64,000 bases of DNA from Ambrosia x helenae (taxonomy: Eukaryota > Streptophyta > Magnoliopsida > Asterales > Asteraceae), in NCBI GenBank assembly GCA_030844895.1, contig CM061227.1, positions 73,100,593-73,164,592 on the forward strand, in the 5' to 3' direction. This document shows, piece by piece, positions 53,478-63,192 of this stretch (the stretch's first letter is position 1; the number at the start of each line of letters is the position of its first letter). The translations under genes and the position numbers were made by a program. The notes under the pieces were generated by a model, which was given only the letters and a program-made list of their open reading frames with translations, was not told the DNA's origin and searched no databases.

Positions 53478-56400
53478 TTAATCCATGTTTAACATACCAA
53501 TTCTGGAAATCAGATTTGTAAAGGTAGATGTGTCTAAAGCTTTTGTTAACACATCTGCCAACTGATCCTCTGTTGGAACATGGTGCAGAGAAATCAAACC
53601 TTTTTCATAGTTGTCTCTGACAAAATGATGTCTGATGTCAATGTGTTTGTTAGTGGAATGAGAGACTGGATTCTTGATGATATTTTCAGCAGCTTGACTA
53701 TCCAACATGAGTGGAGTCTGTAGTGCAGTTATCCCAAAATCCAGTAATTGATTTTGAAGCCACGTGAGTTGGGCTGTACAGCTTGCAGCAGCAATGTATT
53801 CAGCTTCAGCTGTTGAGGTTGAAACAGCTGCCTGCTTTTTGCTTTGCCAGGAGACTAAGGCATTCCCTAGAAATTGGCACCCTCCTGATGTGGACTTTCT
53901 TGTGGTGTGACAGCCAGCAAAGTCACTATCTGAATAACCTGAAAGCTCAATGTTTCCATTAGCAGGATACCAAATACAAGTGTGGGAGCACCTTTGAGGT
54001 ATCTGAATATCCTTTTCACAGCAATAAGATTTGACTTTCTGGGTGAAGCCTGGGATCTTGCACATACACAGGTAGCAAACATAATGTCTGGCCTAGATGC
54101 AGTTAAGTACAGTAAAGACCCAATCATGCATCTATAATGTGTTTGATCAACCAGTTCATCCTTATCATCAATAGTGAGCAGCTTGACTGTACTCATGGGT
54201 GTACTACATGGCTTACAATCATTCATCTCAAATCTGGTTAATAAATTCTTTACATATTTGTTTTGGTGAATGAATGTGCCATTTTGCAGTTGTTTCACTT
54301 GAAGACCAAGGAAACACTGAAGTTCACCCATGGCACTCATCTCAAACTCTGCTGTCATGAGTTTTCTGAACTCTTCACACATTTGGTTACATGTGGATCC
54401 AAAAATGATGTCATCCACATATATTTGAACAATCATTAAGTTTTTCCCTTTCCATTTTAGAAATAAAGTTTTGTCAATTTTACCTCTTGTGAAGCCAATG
54501 GATAAGAGAAATGTGGAAAGAGTTTCATACCAGGCCCTTGGTGCTTGTTTGAGACCATACAGAGCTTTGTTGAGCTTGTAGACATAGTCAGGATGGAATG
54601 TGTCTTCAAAACCAGGTGGTTGACATACATAGACTTCCTCCTGAATTTTGCCATAAAGGAAAGCACATTTGATGTCCATCTGATACACCTTTATGTTGTG
54701 GTTGACAGCAAAGGCTAAAAATAGTCTGATGGCTTCTAGTCTTGCTACAGGAGCAAAAGTTTCATCATAATCTATTCCTTCTTCTTGTCTGAAGCCTTGA
54801 ACCACAAGCCTGGCTTTATTCTTGACAACAATACCTCTTTCATCAGTTTTGTTTTTGAAGACCCACTTTGTTCCTATAGGACAAACATCCTTAGGTAATG
54901 GTACAAGCTCCCATACTTGTTGTCTTTTAAATTGAAGGAGTTCTTCTTGCATAGCTTCTACCCAACTGTTGTCTTTTAGTGCCTCTTGGTACTTGACAGG
55001 TTGTGTGAGAGATAGGAAACCTGCAAAACGACAGATATTGGAGGATTGGCTTCTTGTGAGCACACCCTCTCTGATGTTGCCAATGATCTGGTCTGGTGGA
55101 TGAGCTCTTAAGTAAATAAGATCTCCCTGATATGGTATGATGGCATTTTGAGGTGATGGACAGAGGTTTGGTGACTCTGTTGGTGTAACATCTGTTTGCA
55201 CTTCTGTAGTGCCATCAGATGTTTGGAATGGTAGTGGAGGAATGGGTCCAAGTGGTGTAAAACTGGACTGACTTTTGTCAATAGATGATTGACTTTTGTC
55301 AACAGATGATTGTTCAGTGGTTGTGAGAGGTGAAACAGTGGTTTGAGGATAAGACTGGCCAACAGTGGTTGACACAGCTGTGGCAGAGTTTTGACAATTG
55401 TTTTGAACAGCTGCTTCCTCTGAAGCAGAATAGATTTTGTAGTGACTGGGGATCACAACATCTGTTCTGTAATCTTGTTGTGGAGACTGTGGAATACCTG
55501 CATTGTTAGTTTTAACAGTGATATCTTCAAATTTGAATTTATCTAAATCAAATAGTTCAGCAGGATTTGCAGGGATTTTAAGAGATGAAAGTTCATTGAA
55601 CTTTACATTCAGAGTTTCTTCTATTGTCTTGGTCTTTGTGTTAAACACTTTATAAGCCTTAGCAGTAGAAGAATATCCCAGAAAATAACCACAATCTACT
55701 TTGGTTGCAAATTTTGAAATGGAATCTTTGAGGTTTAAGATGAAACATGGGCAGCCAAAGATTTTGAAAAATGAAATTAATGGTTTGATTTTGAACAAAA
55801 TTTCATAAGCAGTTTTTTGATGTCTGGGGTTGATTAAAACTCTGTTTTGAACATAGCAAGCAGTGTTTACAGCTTCTGCCCAGAAGGACAATGGCAAACC
55901 AGAATCTGCTAGCATGGTTCTTGCAGCTTCTATAAGAGTTCTATTTTTCCTTTCAACCACCCCATTTTGTTCTGGTGTTCTTGGGATGCTGTACTGCCTC
56001 ACAATCCCTTTTGACACACAGAAATCATCCAACTCCTTATTTTTAAACTCTGTTCCATTGTCACTCCTGAAGACTTTTACTGGCAAGTCATATTGTTTTT
56101 CAACTTTGGTGACAAAGTCCTTCAATATACCTGCAGTCTCATCCTTAGAATGTAAAAAGTAAGTCCATGTAAACCTAGAAAAATCATCAACTATGACAAG
56201 ACAAAATCTTTTTCTTCTTAGACTCTTGATTTTAACAGGGCCAAACAAGTCCATGTGCAACAATTGTAGACATTGACTGGTTTTGGACTCATGAATGGAT
56301 TTGTAAGAGCTTTTATGTTGTTTCCCTTTTAAACAAGAAACACAATGCTCATCACATTTGAATTCTTTTGATGGTAAACCTCTGACAAGGCTTTGTTTGG

Positions 56401-56908
56401 AGAGTGTGTTGATAGTGTTAAGGTTGGTGTGACCCAATCTCCTATGCCACAATTCTGTCTCCTTTGTGGAGGCAGCAGAAAACAAACAGACATTTGCCAT
56501 AGGATTGTCCTTTAACATATCAACAACATACACATTGCCACTTCTATGAGCAACAAGTTGTGCTTTGCTCTCAGCAATGATGGTATCAATCTTTTTCACC
56601 ACTTCTGGCCCAATAATCTTGCAAGTTTTCTTTGTGAAGAATGAGCCATAACCTTTGTCACTCATTTGTGAAACACTCAGAAGATTAAACTTGAGATTAT
56701 CAATAAGATTGACATTTTCAAACTTGAGTTTCCCAGCTTGTACAGTCCCTGACCCCAACACCTTACCTTTTGAATCATTACCAAAGGATATATCACCCCC
56801 TCCATGAGCCAAGAAGTCTAGAAGAAGGGCTCTACATCCTGTCATGTGCCTGGAGCCTCCACTATCTACATACCAAAGACTATCTAAACAAGCAGAAGCT
56901 CCCTGCAC
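53478..56908 (-). pseudogene. pol: Copia-G pol: protease remnant, integrase, RT, RNase H
   Basis: 1,013 open codons plus a shifted RNase H tail. Protease site WYVDSGGSRHMTG; HHCC finger (HRRLGHTNL, CVSCLKGKQHK); integrase D, D, E in MDLFGPVK, RSDNGTEF and QNGVVERKNRTL; linker; RT with GTKWVFKNKTDERG, YVDDIIFGST and YLTASRPDIMF; RNase H (GYSDSDFAGC, AEAEYIAAAS, HIDIRHHFVRD) in the next frame after a shift near 53,975-53,985. Ends IGMLNMD-TAA. It is preceded by an in-frame TAA at 56,921-56,923 between gag and protease. Confidence 0.95.
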
Positions 56909-56920
56909 ATCAGTAATGGA

Positions 56921-57936
56921 TTAGTTTTGGTGAGTGTCCAAAGCCAAGTTGGCTTTGGATGGGTCCTCAGACTTTTCAGACTCAAGCTTTGGAAGATGAT
57001 CAGTGGTTTGAACTAATTTTTGAATTAAGTTCAACAACTGCTGCTGACCATTTGCCAGTGCTTGAATGTCAACACTTGGGGCAACAGTTGTTTGATCACT
57101 TCCAGACAAATGATAATACCCATATGGATTTCTGTTCACTCTTGGTTTAGAGGGTCTTTTTGGCTCCTCAAAAACATGTGGCAGACTATGACATGGTGGT
57201 TGTCCATAACCTCTTGGGTATTTGCTTGTGGGTGGAGCATCTATTACTTGGACATCCCTAGAAGCAGATGTTTCAAGACTTTTAGTAACAGATGTTTGGA
57301 CAGGGGTGAAAGTCTGTTTGGGCTTTCCTTTTGAAGTACTAACCACAGGATTTGCAAGAGTTTTAGCTTTGTATTCTTGTATTTTTACATCAAAATTTTT
57401 GAGATACAATCACTCTTTGGTCTTGTGATTCTTTTTCCCACATATTGAACATGTAGCTTTGGAATCACATACACTTGTTCCTTTGTTAATGTCATATGCT
57501 TTTAGAAGAAAACAGTTTTTAGTGACATGATTCTTCTTTTCACAGAAATCACAAAACAAGTGGACAGTCTTTTCTTTCTTCTTCCCTTTTTCAGCCTTCT
57601 TTTTAGCAGATGTTTGAGCATCTGCTGGAAGGTTTTTTAAGGGAATGACTTTTGCCTGAGGAGCTGTCTTTCCTTCAGGTGTTTTAAAATCAAAAGGTTT
57701 AAAATTCTCAAGAGTATCACACTCATTAGACCAGGTAGGTTTAAATTTATACTTTTCAAGTTCAGTGAATGATGAGGAACCTTCTGGTTTTTCAAGAACA
57801 ATTTTCTTACCATTTGGTTCAGTGATTTTAATCTCTTGACCCTACAGGTTTGTTGGAACTATCTCAACAGACTTTTGACCCCTTTTGTCAGTGTTTTCAA
57901 AAGCTGGAGCAGTGGTTTCAAAACCAAAACCAAACT
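56921..57936 (-). pseudogene. gag: Copia-G gag C-terminal part with two zinc knuckles
   Basis: Read in the pol frame: Lys-rich segment (KKKAEKGKKKEK), knuckle CDFCEKKNHVTKNC near 57,530, knuckle CSICGKKNHKTKE whose final Cys codon is TGA (57,410-57,412), then a Thr/Pro-rich stretch (TFTPVQTSVTK) and NPYGYYHLSGS up to TAA at 56,921. A TAG lies at 57,842-57,844. Joined to the upstream gag by a one-base shift near 57,980. Probable role: nucleocapsid and spacer. Confidence 0.85.
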
Positions 57937-59937
57937 TCACATGACTTTTGGTTTGTTTGTTGAGTAGCATCTCAATCCTCTACATGATTCCACCCATTTC
58001 TCACATTCAACTTGGGTGGATTCAAGCTCACTTTTACAACTCTGATATTTTGCTATCATAGTTTGGAGCTGGTCTTTGGTTATGGTTGCTTCATGTTTTA
58101 AGCTGCTTATTTCAGATTCCTTTTCAGTTAAACTTGTTTTTAAATCTTTTGAAAGTTTCTCAAATTTAACTTCATCATCTAAAATTTTCTTTCTAAGGTT
58201 TTCATTCACCTCTTTGATGTTAGCAAATGCTATTACACATCTGTCAGAACACAAATCCTTAAGAATTTGAGGAGATACCTTAGCAGCAGCCATCAATGCA
58301 CAATCACACTTGCACTCACAATCATCAGATGCACCCCAGGGATCTGAGAGATTCACAACCTCTTCTTCAGGTTTTTCACCTGTAACAGCTTCATCAACAA
58401 CATCATTAATCACAACATCAGATTCAGTCACCACCTCCTCAGATTCAACCTCATCAACCATAGCCATGAAACAAAAGTTTCCTGGTTCATTTTCAGCTTT
58501 GGAAACTAATGCAAAATTTTCATCTGTTAACTCATCTGGTAGACTGCTCCAATCAACAAAGCCTTGTGTAAAGAAGCTCTGTTGACTGGTCTCTGCAGGA
58601 ACAGAGGATGAAGCAACAGTCGTTTGCACAGGTGCTTGAGCAACAGGTGTTTGCACATAGTGGATCTGAGGAACAGTGGTTTGGACATACTGGACAGGAA
58701 CAGTGTTTGAAGACTGTGCAAAATGAGCAGTGTTTTGCACATTTGGTCCAGGGGTATTATAGGAATTTTGATAAGTGTTGGTCTGAGGTCTTTGATTTGG
58801 ATAGGTGATTATAGGTGTACGATGTTGACTCCTACATTCCCTAACAAAATGACCAAGTCTATGATATTTGTAACACTTTATCTTTGATTTATCCAACCCA
58901 ACCTTTGATCTGCCAGTTAACCCTGGAAACCTTCTCCCAGTTTTCTTGTAAAAATTGTTAGTTCTTACACTGAGAAGGGCCAATTGGTGCATAATGTCCA
59001 TTTCTTCCAAATCATCAGGGTCAAAGTATTTCAGGTCATCATACTCAAAGGATATGTTATCAGATGCCTGGATATCACCACCACTTGCTGTGAAAGCATA
59101 GTTTGGTGAATAAGAATCAGAGTTAAAACCTGAGTTAAAACCTGAAGTTATGTCAATTAAATGATCATAACTCTGATCCTTAGTATTTCCAGGCACCTCA
59201 TCATGACCCAAAAGTGCTGTATTCCCAAATACATAATCATCAGACACTTTTCCAGAGTCCTGGAGCTTCTTTTTCTGGTTAAGCTCTCTCTCATAGGTCA
59301 AGAGCTTACCATGAAGCTGGGTCAGTGATAGGTCCTTAAATCCAATCGAGTTTCTCATCACAATAGCAATAGTGTCCCATTTGTCTGGTAATGATCTTAA
59401 AAACCTATGGTTCAGGGTTGAATGAGGGTAAGTAAGACCAACCAGTTTTAGTTCACTAATTAAACAATTAAACCTCTCAAATTGTTGAGTTAATGACTCT
59501 CCTTTGACATGACTGAATGTTTCATATTGTTGGTTAAGTATTTCACGATTGTTTTCAATAACCTCCTCAGTCCCACCAAATTGTTCTTTCAGTGCATCCC
59601 ACAACTCCTTTGCACTGTTACAGTGTAACAGCCCAGCATATATATCATTGGGTAGAGCCATGGCCACAATACTGAAGGCCTTAGCATCTAACTCAATTTT
59701 CTAAAAATCCTGGTCGGAGTAGTTTTCAAGTTTCTTTGGCTCCTGAACCTTGGGATCTTCAGTACTCGGCACCATCGGAACATGTGGTCCGAAGATAACC
59801 GACTTCCAACACCCAGTGTTCTGTTGAGCTAGAACATGGCTCATCCGACGTTGCCAGATATTGTATTCAGATCTGACAAGCATCGGTGGCTTGTTGTTTG
59901 TGCCAGTGTTATGTGGATCGTGATTGATTGAAGCCAT
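57937..59937 (-). pseudogene. gag: Copia-G gag (UBN2 capsid core, degenerate first knuckle)
   Basis: ATG 59,935-59,937 (MASINHDPHN) follows the ~150-nt leader. N-terminal region has SEYNIWQRRM; a TAG at 59,701-59,703 interrupts it; the UBN2-type core follows (AKELWDALKEQFGG, YETFSHVKGESLTQQFERF, LPDKWDTIAIVMRN). A knuckle reads CYKYHRLGHFVREC, with the second Cys changed to Tyr. Then a Gln/Thr/Val-rich linker and a C-terminal heptad region (SLTEKESEISSLKHEATITK) likely to be a coiled coil. Forms the virus-like particle shell in this family. Confidence 0.92.
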
Positions 59938-60090
59938 TCTCTGATTTTTCAAAAAACAAAGTCTGTTTAAAAACGGTTGAAATGAAATTAAACTATTACT
60001 CTGTTTTCAATCCAACAGACAAACGATATCAAAATTGTGAGCTGATCTGTTTATATTAAATTGATTTGTTAGATCGAATTTAATTGACCA

Positions 60091-60103
60091 AGCTCTGATA
60101 CCA
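60091..60103 (-). other. Primer-binding site of Copia-G, tRNA-iMet
   Basis: Minus strand TGGTATCAGAGCT, two bases from the 5' LTR. Confidence 0.93.
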
Positions 60104-60105
60104 AT

Positions 60106-60817
60106 TGTTAGGATCTGAGTTTGATTGTTTTGATTATATTTAACTAAGAATGATAAGAGTGATGTGAATATAGATGGAAAGTGCAGCGGAATGATAAACT
60201 ATTAATCAAAACATGAGAGTATTTGTTTTCTGATCGAATGCTTTCATTTATCTAAAAGATTACAATCATACAAGTACTCCCCTTCAGCCTGATCACACAG
60301 TGATTGTTTGTCTGAGAGAATGTTTGTGTGTGTGATGCAATAGAACAGTACAAGCACTGTTCTATTTATAGACAAACCTAAACCACTGATGACCTAGGCT
60401 GACGTCACCTAAGACAGAGACCTCTAACAGAATAACAAACATAAAACATCTGCCTATTACAAACTACTGTTACATTGAAAACACTGAAGGTAAACTACTG
60501 TTGTAGGAAAACTCTGATGGTCTTGAATCCTCTGCTGGAGCCTAAGTGCTGTTGGCTCCAGCAGTGCTTTAGTCTTCAGTACTTGGATCAGCAGTTGTTC
60601 TTCATCAGACCTTTGGTCAGCAGTTGTTCTTCATCAGTGTTTATTCAGCAGTCCTTTGTATCAGCAGTTGTCATAGCAGTTGTTTGGATGAGATAGTTGT
60701 TAGAGTCAGCAGTCTTTTGGGAGAAATATGTTGTAAGGACTGTTTATTGTGTGGATCAACTGTTAGCATGTTTTGGCTTTTCAATCATCTGTTCTTCTCC
60801 AGTCAGCAGACCCAACA
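60106..60817 (-). repeat. 5' LTR of Copia-G (712 bp)
   Basis: TGTTAGGATC ... AGACCCAACA, nearly identical to 48,277-48,989. Its U3 carries at least four CAGTTG cores (60,592, 60,621, 60,665 and 60,677) 220-320 bp upstream of the TATA box. Confidence 0.96.
60361..60371 (-). promoter_or_regulatory. TATA box of the Copia-G 5' LTR
   Basis: CTATAAATAGA on the minus strand; transcription would start near 60,330-60,340. Confidence 0.7.
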
Positions 60818-60822
60818 AGCCC
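60818..60822. repeat. Target-site duplication of Copia-G, right copy
   Basis: AGCCC directly after ...CCCAACA; Gypsy-F coding then continues (AGATGGCTTTTGATGC). Confidence 0.95.
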
Positions 60823-61617
60823 AGATGGCTTTTGATGCTCTGCTTTAACCTTGGAACAAGTTAGGCATTTGCTGACATATCTTGTAATATCTCCTTTCAT
60901 ATTGGGCCACCAATACAATTCTTGAAGATCTTTGTACATTTTGGTAGATCCTGGATGAACTGAGTATCTGGACTTGTGCGCTTCGTCCATCACTAACTGT
61001 CGCAAGTTCCCATATCGAGGTACCCAAATTCGATCCAAAAAGTACTTTACATTGTCAACTTTGGGTAAGAGATCAACTTCCAAACCTCGTAATCCTTCAG
61101 CCTTGAGGTTTCTGTCTCGTAAAGCCTCGTTTTGTGCATTACGAATCTTTTCCGAAAGACCTGTTTGGATAGTTAAACCCAATGCATGAACACGTAACGG
61201 CTTTTCCCTTTCCTTCCTGCTCAATGCATCAGCTACAACGTTAGCTTTACCCGGATGGTAACGAATGTCGCATTCATAATCATTGAGTAATTCCACCCAA
61301 CGTCGCTGCCTCATATTGAGCTCTTTCTGGTCAAAGATATGCTGAAGACTTTTATGATTGGTGTAAATCGTACACTTTGTACCATAAAGATAATGTCTCC
61401 AGATCTTGAGAGCAAAAACAACGGCTCCCAACACCAGATCATGAGTTGCGTAATTCTTCTCGTGCACTTTAAGTTGGCGGGAGGCATAAGCTATGACTTT
61501 GTCCTTCTGCATGAGTACACATCCAAGACCTAGACGCGATGCATCACAGTAAACTACAAAGCCATCAGTTCCCTCCGGGAGTGATAAAATAGGTGCACTA
61601 CACAACTTCTGCTTCAA
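60818..61617 (-). CDS. pol: Gypsy-F RNase H and integrase zinc finger
   Basis: One open frame from KLCSAPILSLPEGTDGF to the Copia-G insertion. RNase H: VYCDASRLGLGC, KNYATHDLVLGAVVFALKIW, IYTNHKSLQH (Asp of TDHKSL changed to Asn) and YHPGKANVVADALSR. The integrase linker and H2C2 finger follow (DEAHKS, SVHPGS, CLTCSKVKAEHQ). The last residues before 60,818 are read into the LTR. In frame with the RT segment apart from a TAG at 61,690. Confidence 0.92.
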
Positions 61618-61689
61618 TAACTGAAAAGCTTCCTCCTACTTCTCTGTCCAGTCGTACTTCTTGTCTTTATGGGTTAATAACGTCAACGG

Positions 61690-62154
61690 CTACGCTATTT
61701 TGGAAAAATTCTCGATGAACCTCCGATAATACCCAGCTAAACCCAAGAATTGTCGTACTTCAGTTGGAGACTTAGGTGCTTCCCAGTTCTTGATCGCCTC
61801 TATCTTCAAGGGGTCGACATGAATACCTTTCTCGTTAATGACGTGTCCAAGGAAGTGGACTTCCCGGATCCAGAATTCACACTTCGAGAGTTTGGCATAC
61901 AACTTCTCACTCTTCAGTTGTTCAAGAATCATCTTCAGATGTTGCTGGTGATCCTCCTTGGTTCGTGAATAGATGAGTATATCATCGATAAAGACGATCA
62001 CGAATTTATCCAAGTAAGGTTTGCATACCCTATTCATGAGATCCATGAATATAGCAGGTGCATTAGTTAAACCAAACGGCATCACCAAGAATTCATAATG
62101 ACCGTACCGAGTTCTGAAAGCAGTTTTGGGTATGTCTTCTTCTGCTACCCTCAA
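61690..62154 (-). CDS. pol: Gypsy-F reverse transcriptase palm/thumb
   Basis: RVAEEDIPKTAFRTRYGHYEF, FGLTNAPAIF, the catalytic VFIDDILIYSRTKEDH, FLGHVINEKGIHVDPLK and LAGYYRRFIENFSKIA. Bounded by a TGA upstream (62,170-62,172, where relatives have Arg) and a TAG downstream (61,690-61,692, Gln in Gypsy-A). Same frame as the neighbouring segments, so only point stops divide it. Confidence 0.92.
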   Translation of the reverse strand: MRVAEEDIPKTAFRTRYGHYEFLVMPFGLTNAPAIFMDLMNRVCKPYLDKFVIVFIDDILIYSRTKEDHQQHLKMILEQLKSEKLYAKLSKCEFWIREVHFLGHVINEKGIHVDPLKIEAIKNWEAPKSPTEVRQFLGLAGYYRRFIENFSKIA

Positions 62155-62169
62155 CTGGTGATATCCAGA

Positions 62170-63192
62170 TCATAGATCGATTTTCGAGAAATAACTAGAC
62201 CCTTGCAACTGGTCAAATAGATCATCAATCCTCGGTAGTGGGTACCGATTTTTAATGGTCAATTTATTCAGTTCTCGATAATCTATGCACATTCGGAACG
62301 AACCATCTTTCTTCTTCACGAACAAGACCAGTGCTCCCCAAGGTGAGAAACTTGGTCTAATGAATCCTTTGTCCAACAGTAGTTGAAGCTGCTTGGATAA
62401 TTCTTGCATTTCTGAAGGAGCTAACCTGTACGGAGATCGGGCTATCGGTGCTGCTCCAGGAATAAGATCGATTTTGAACTCGAGTTGCCTTGACGGCGGC
62501 AATCCAGGTAAGTCTTCAGGAAAAACTTCTGGATAGTCTCGTACGATAGGAATTTCTTCCAATTTTCGTTCCTTAGCCTTTGTATCCACCACATTAGCCA
62601 GAAACGCTAGGCAACCCTTACGCAAGAACTTGCGTGCTTTCATCACACTGACAATCTTCAACCCTGAACCGCACTTATCACCATGTATTACTAGAGCTTC
62701 ACCATTTGGAAGTGGTAAACGTACTAGCTTTTCTGAGCATACAATCTCAGCATGGTTTTTCGACAACCAGTCCATACCGATAACGATGTCAAAACTTCCC
62801 AGATCAACAGGTAACAAATCAATGCAGAACTTATGGTTTTCTAGAAGAAGATTGCAATTACGGAAGACCTCACTGGTTTCTATACATTTCCCGTTAGCCA
62901 GTTCGATCGAATACTTTTTATCTAGTTTGCTTGGCTTCGAGCCAAGGAGAGATTTAAATCTTTTAGAGACAAAACTTAAATCAGCTCCGCTATCAAAAAG
63001 TACTAAAGCATTTTGGTCGTTGATTAGAAACGTACCAGTGACAACGGCCGGATCTTCCCGAGCATCCCCTGCTTTCATCTCGAAAGCTCTCCCCTTCAGT
63101 TTAGGACACGCTTTCTTGACATGTCCCTCTTCACCGCAGTTGTAACAGACGGGACCCTTCTTGGGAATTCCGCGTAAGTCTTTGCATAGCAT
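62170..63192 (-). CDS. pol: Gypsy-F protease and RT fingers
   Basis: 340 codons: knuckle CYNCGEEGHVKKAC, then retropepsin with an intact catalytic LFDSGADLSF and VIGMDWLSKNHAEI, a linker to RT (DLPGLPPSRQLEFKIDL), and RT fingers (FIRPSFSPWGALVLF, MCIDYRELNK, RIDDLFDQLQGSSYF). It ends at a TGA after KIDL. The first ~10 codons are out of frame with gag (shift near 63,170), so the true product would start in gag. Confidence 0.92.
   Translation of the reverse strand: MLCKDLRGIPKKGPVCYNCGEEGHVKKACPKLKGRAFEMKAGDAREDPAVVTGTFLINDQNALVLFDSGADLSFVSKRFKSLLGSKPSKLDKKYSIELANGKCIETSEVFRNCNLLLENHKFCIDLLPVDLGSFDIVIGMDWLSKNHAEIVCSEKLVRLPLPNGEALVIHGDKCGSGLKIVSVMKARKFLRKGCLAFLANVVDTKAKERKLEEIPIVRDYPEVFPEDLPGLPPSRQLEFKIDLIPGAAPIARSPYRLAPSEMQELSKQLQLLLDKGFIRPSFSPWGALVLFVKKKDGSFRMCIDYRELNKLTIKNRYPLPRIDDLFDQLQGSSYFSKIDL

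Larger units (their letters stand above)
48277..60817 (-). mobile_element. Copia-G: complete young Sirevirus-like Copia retrotransposon
   Basis: 12,541 bp on the minus strand, with both LTRs, tRNA-iMet primer site, polypurine tract and a 5-bp target duplication. Order: LTR, gag (UBN2 core, three knuckles), protease, integrase, RT, RNase H, ORF3, LTR. By eye the LTRs differ by about eight substitutions and one or two length changes over ~712 bp, so insertion is recent. Coding is broken at 59,701 (TAG), ~57,980 (shift), 57,842 (TAG), 57,410 (TGA), 56,921 (TAA), ~53,980 (shift), 52,734 and 52,428 (stops) and 50,166 (shift). Confidence 0.95.
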
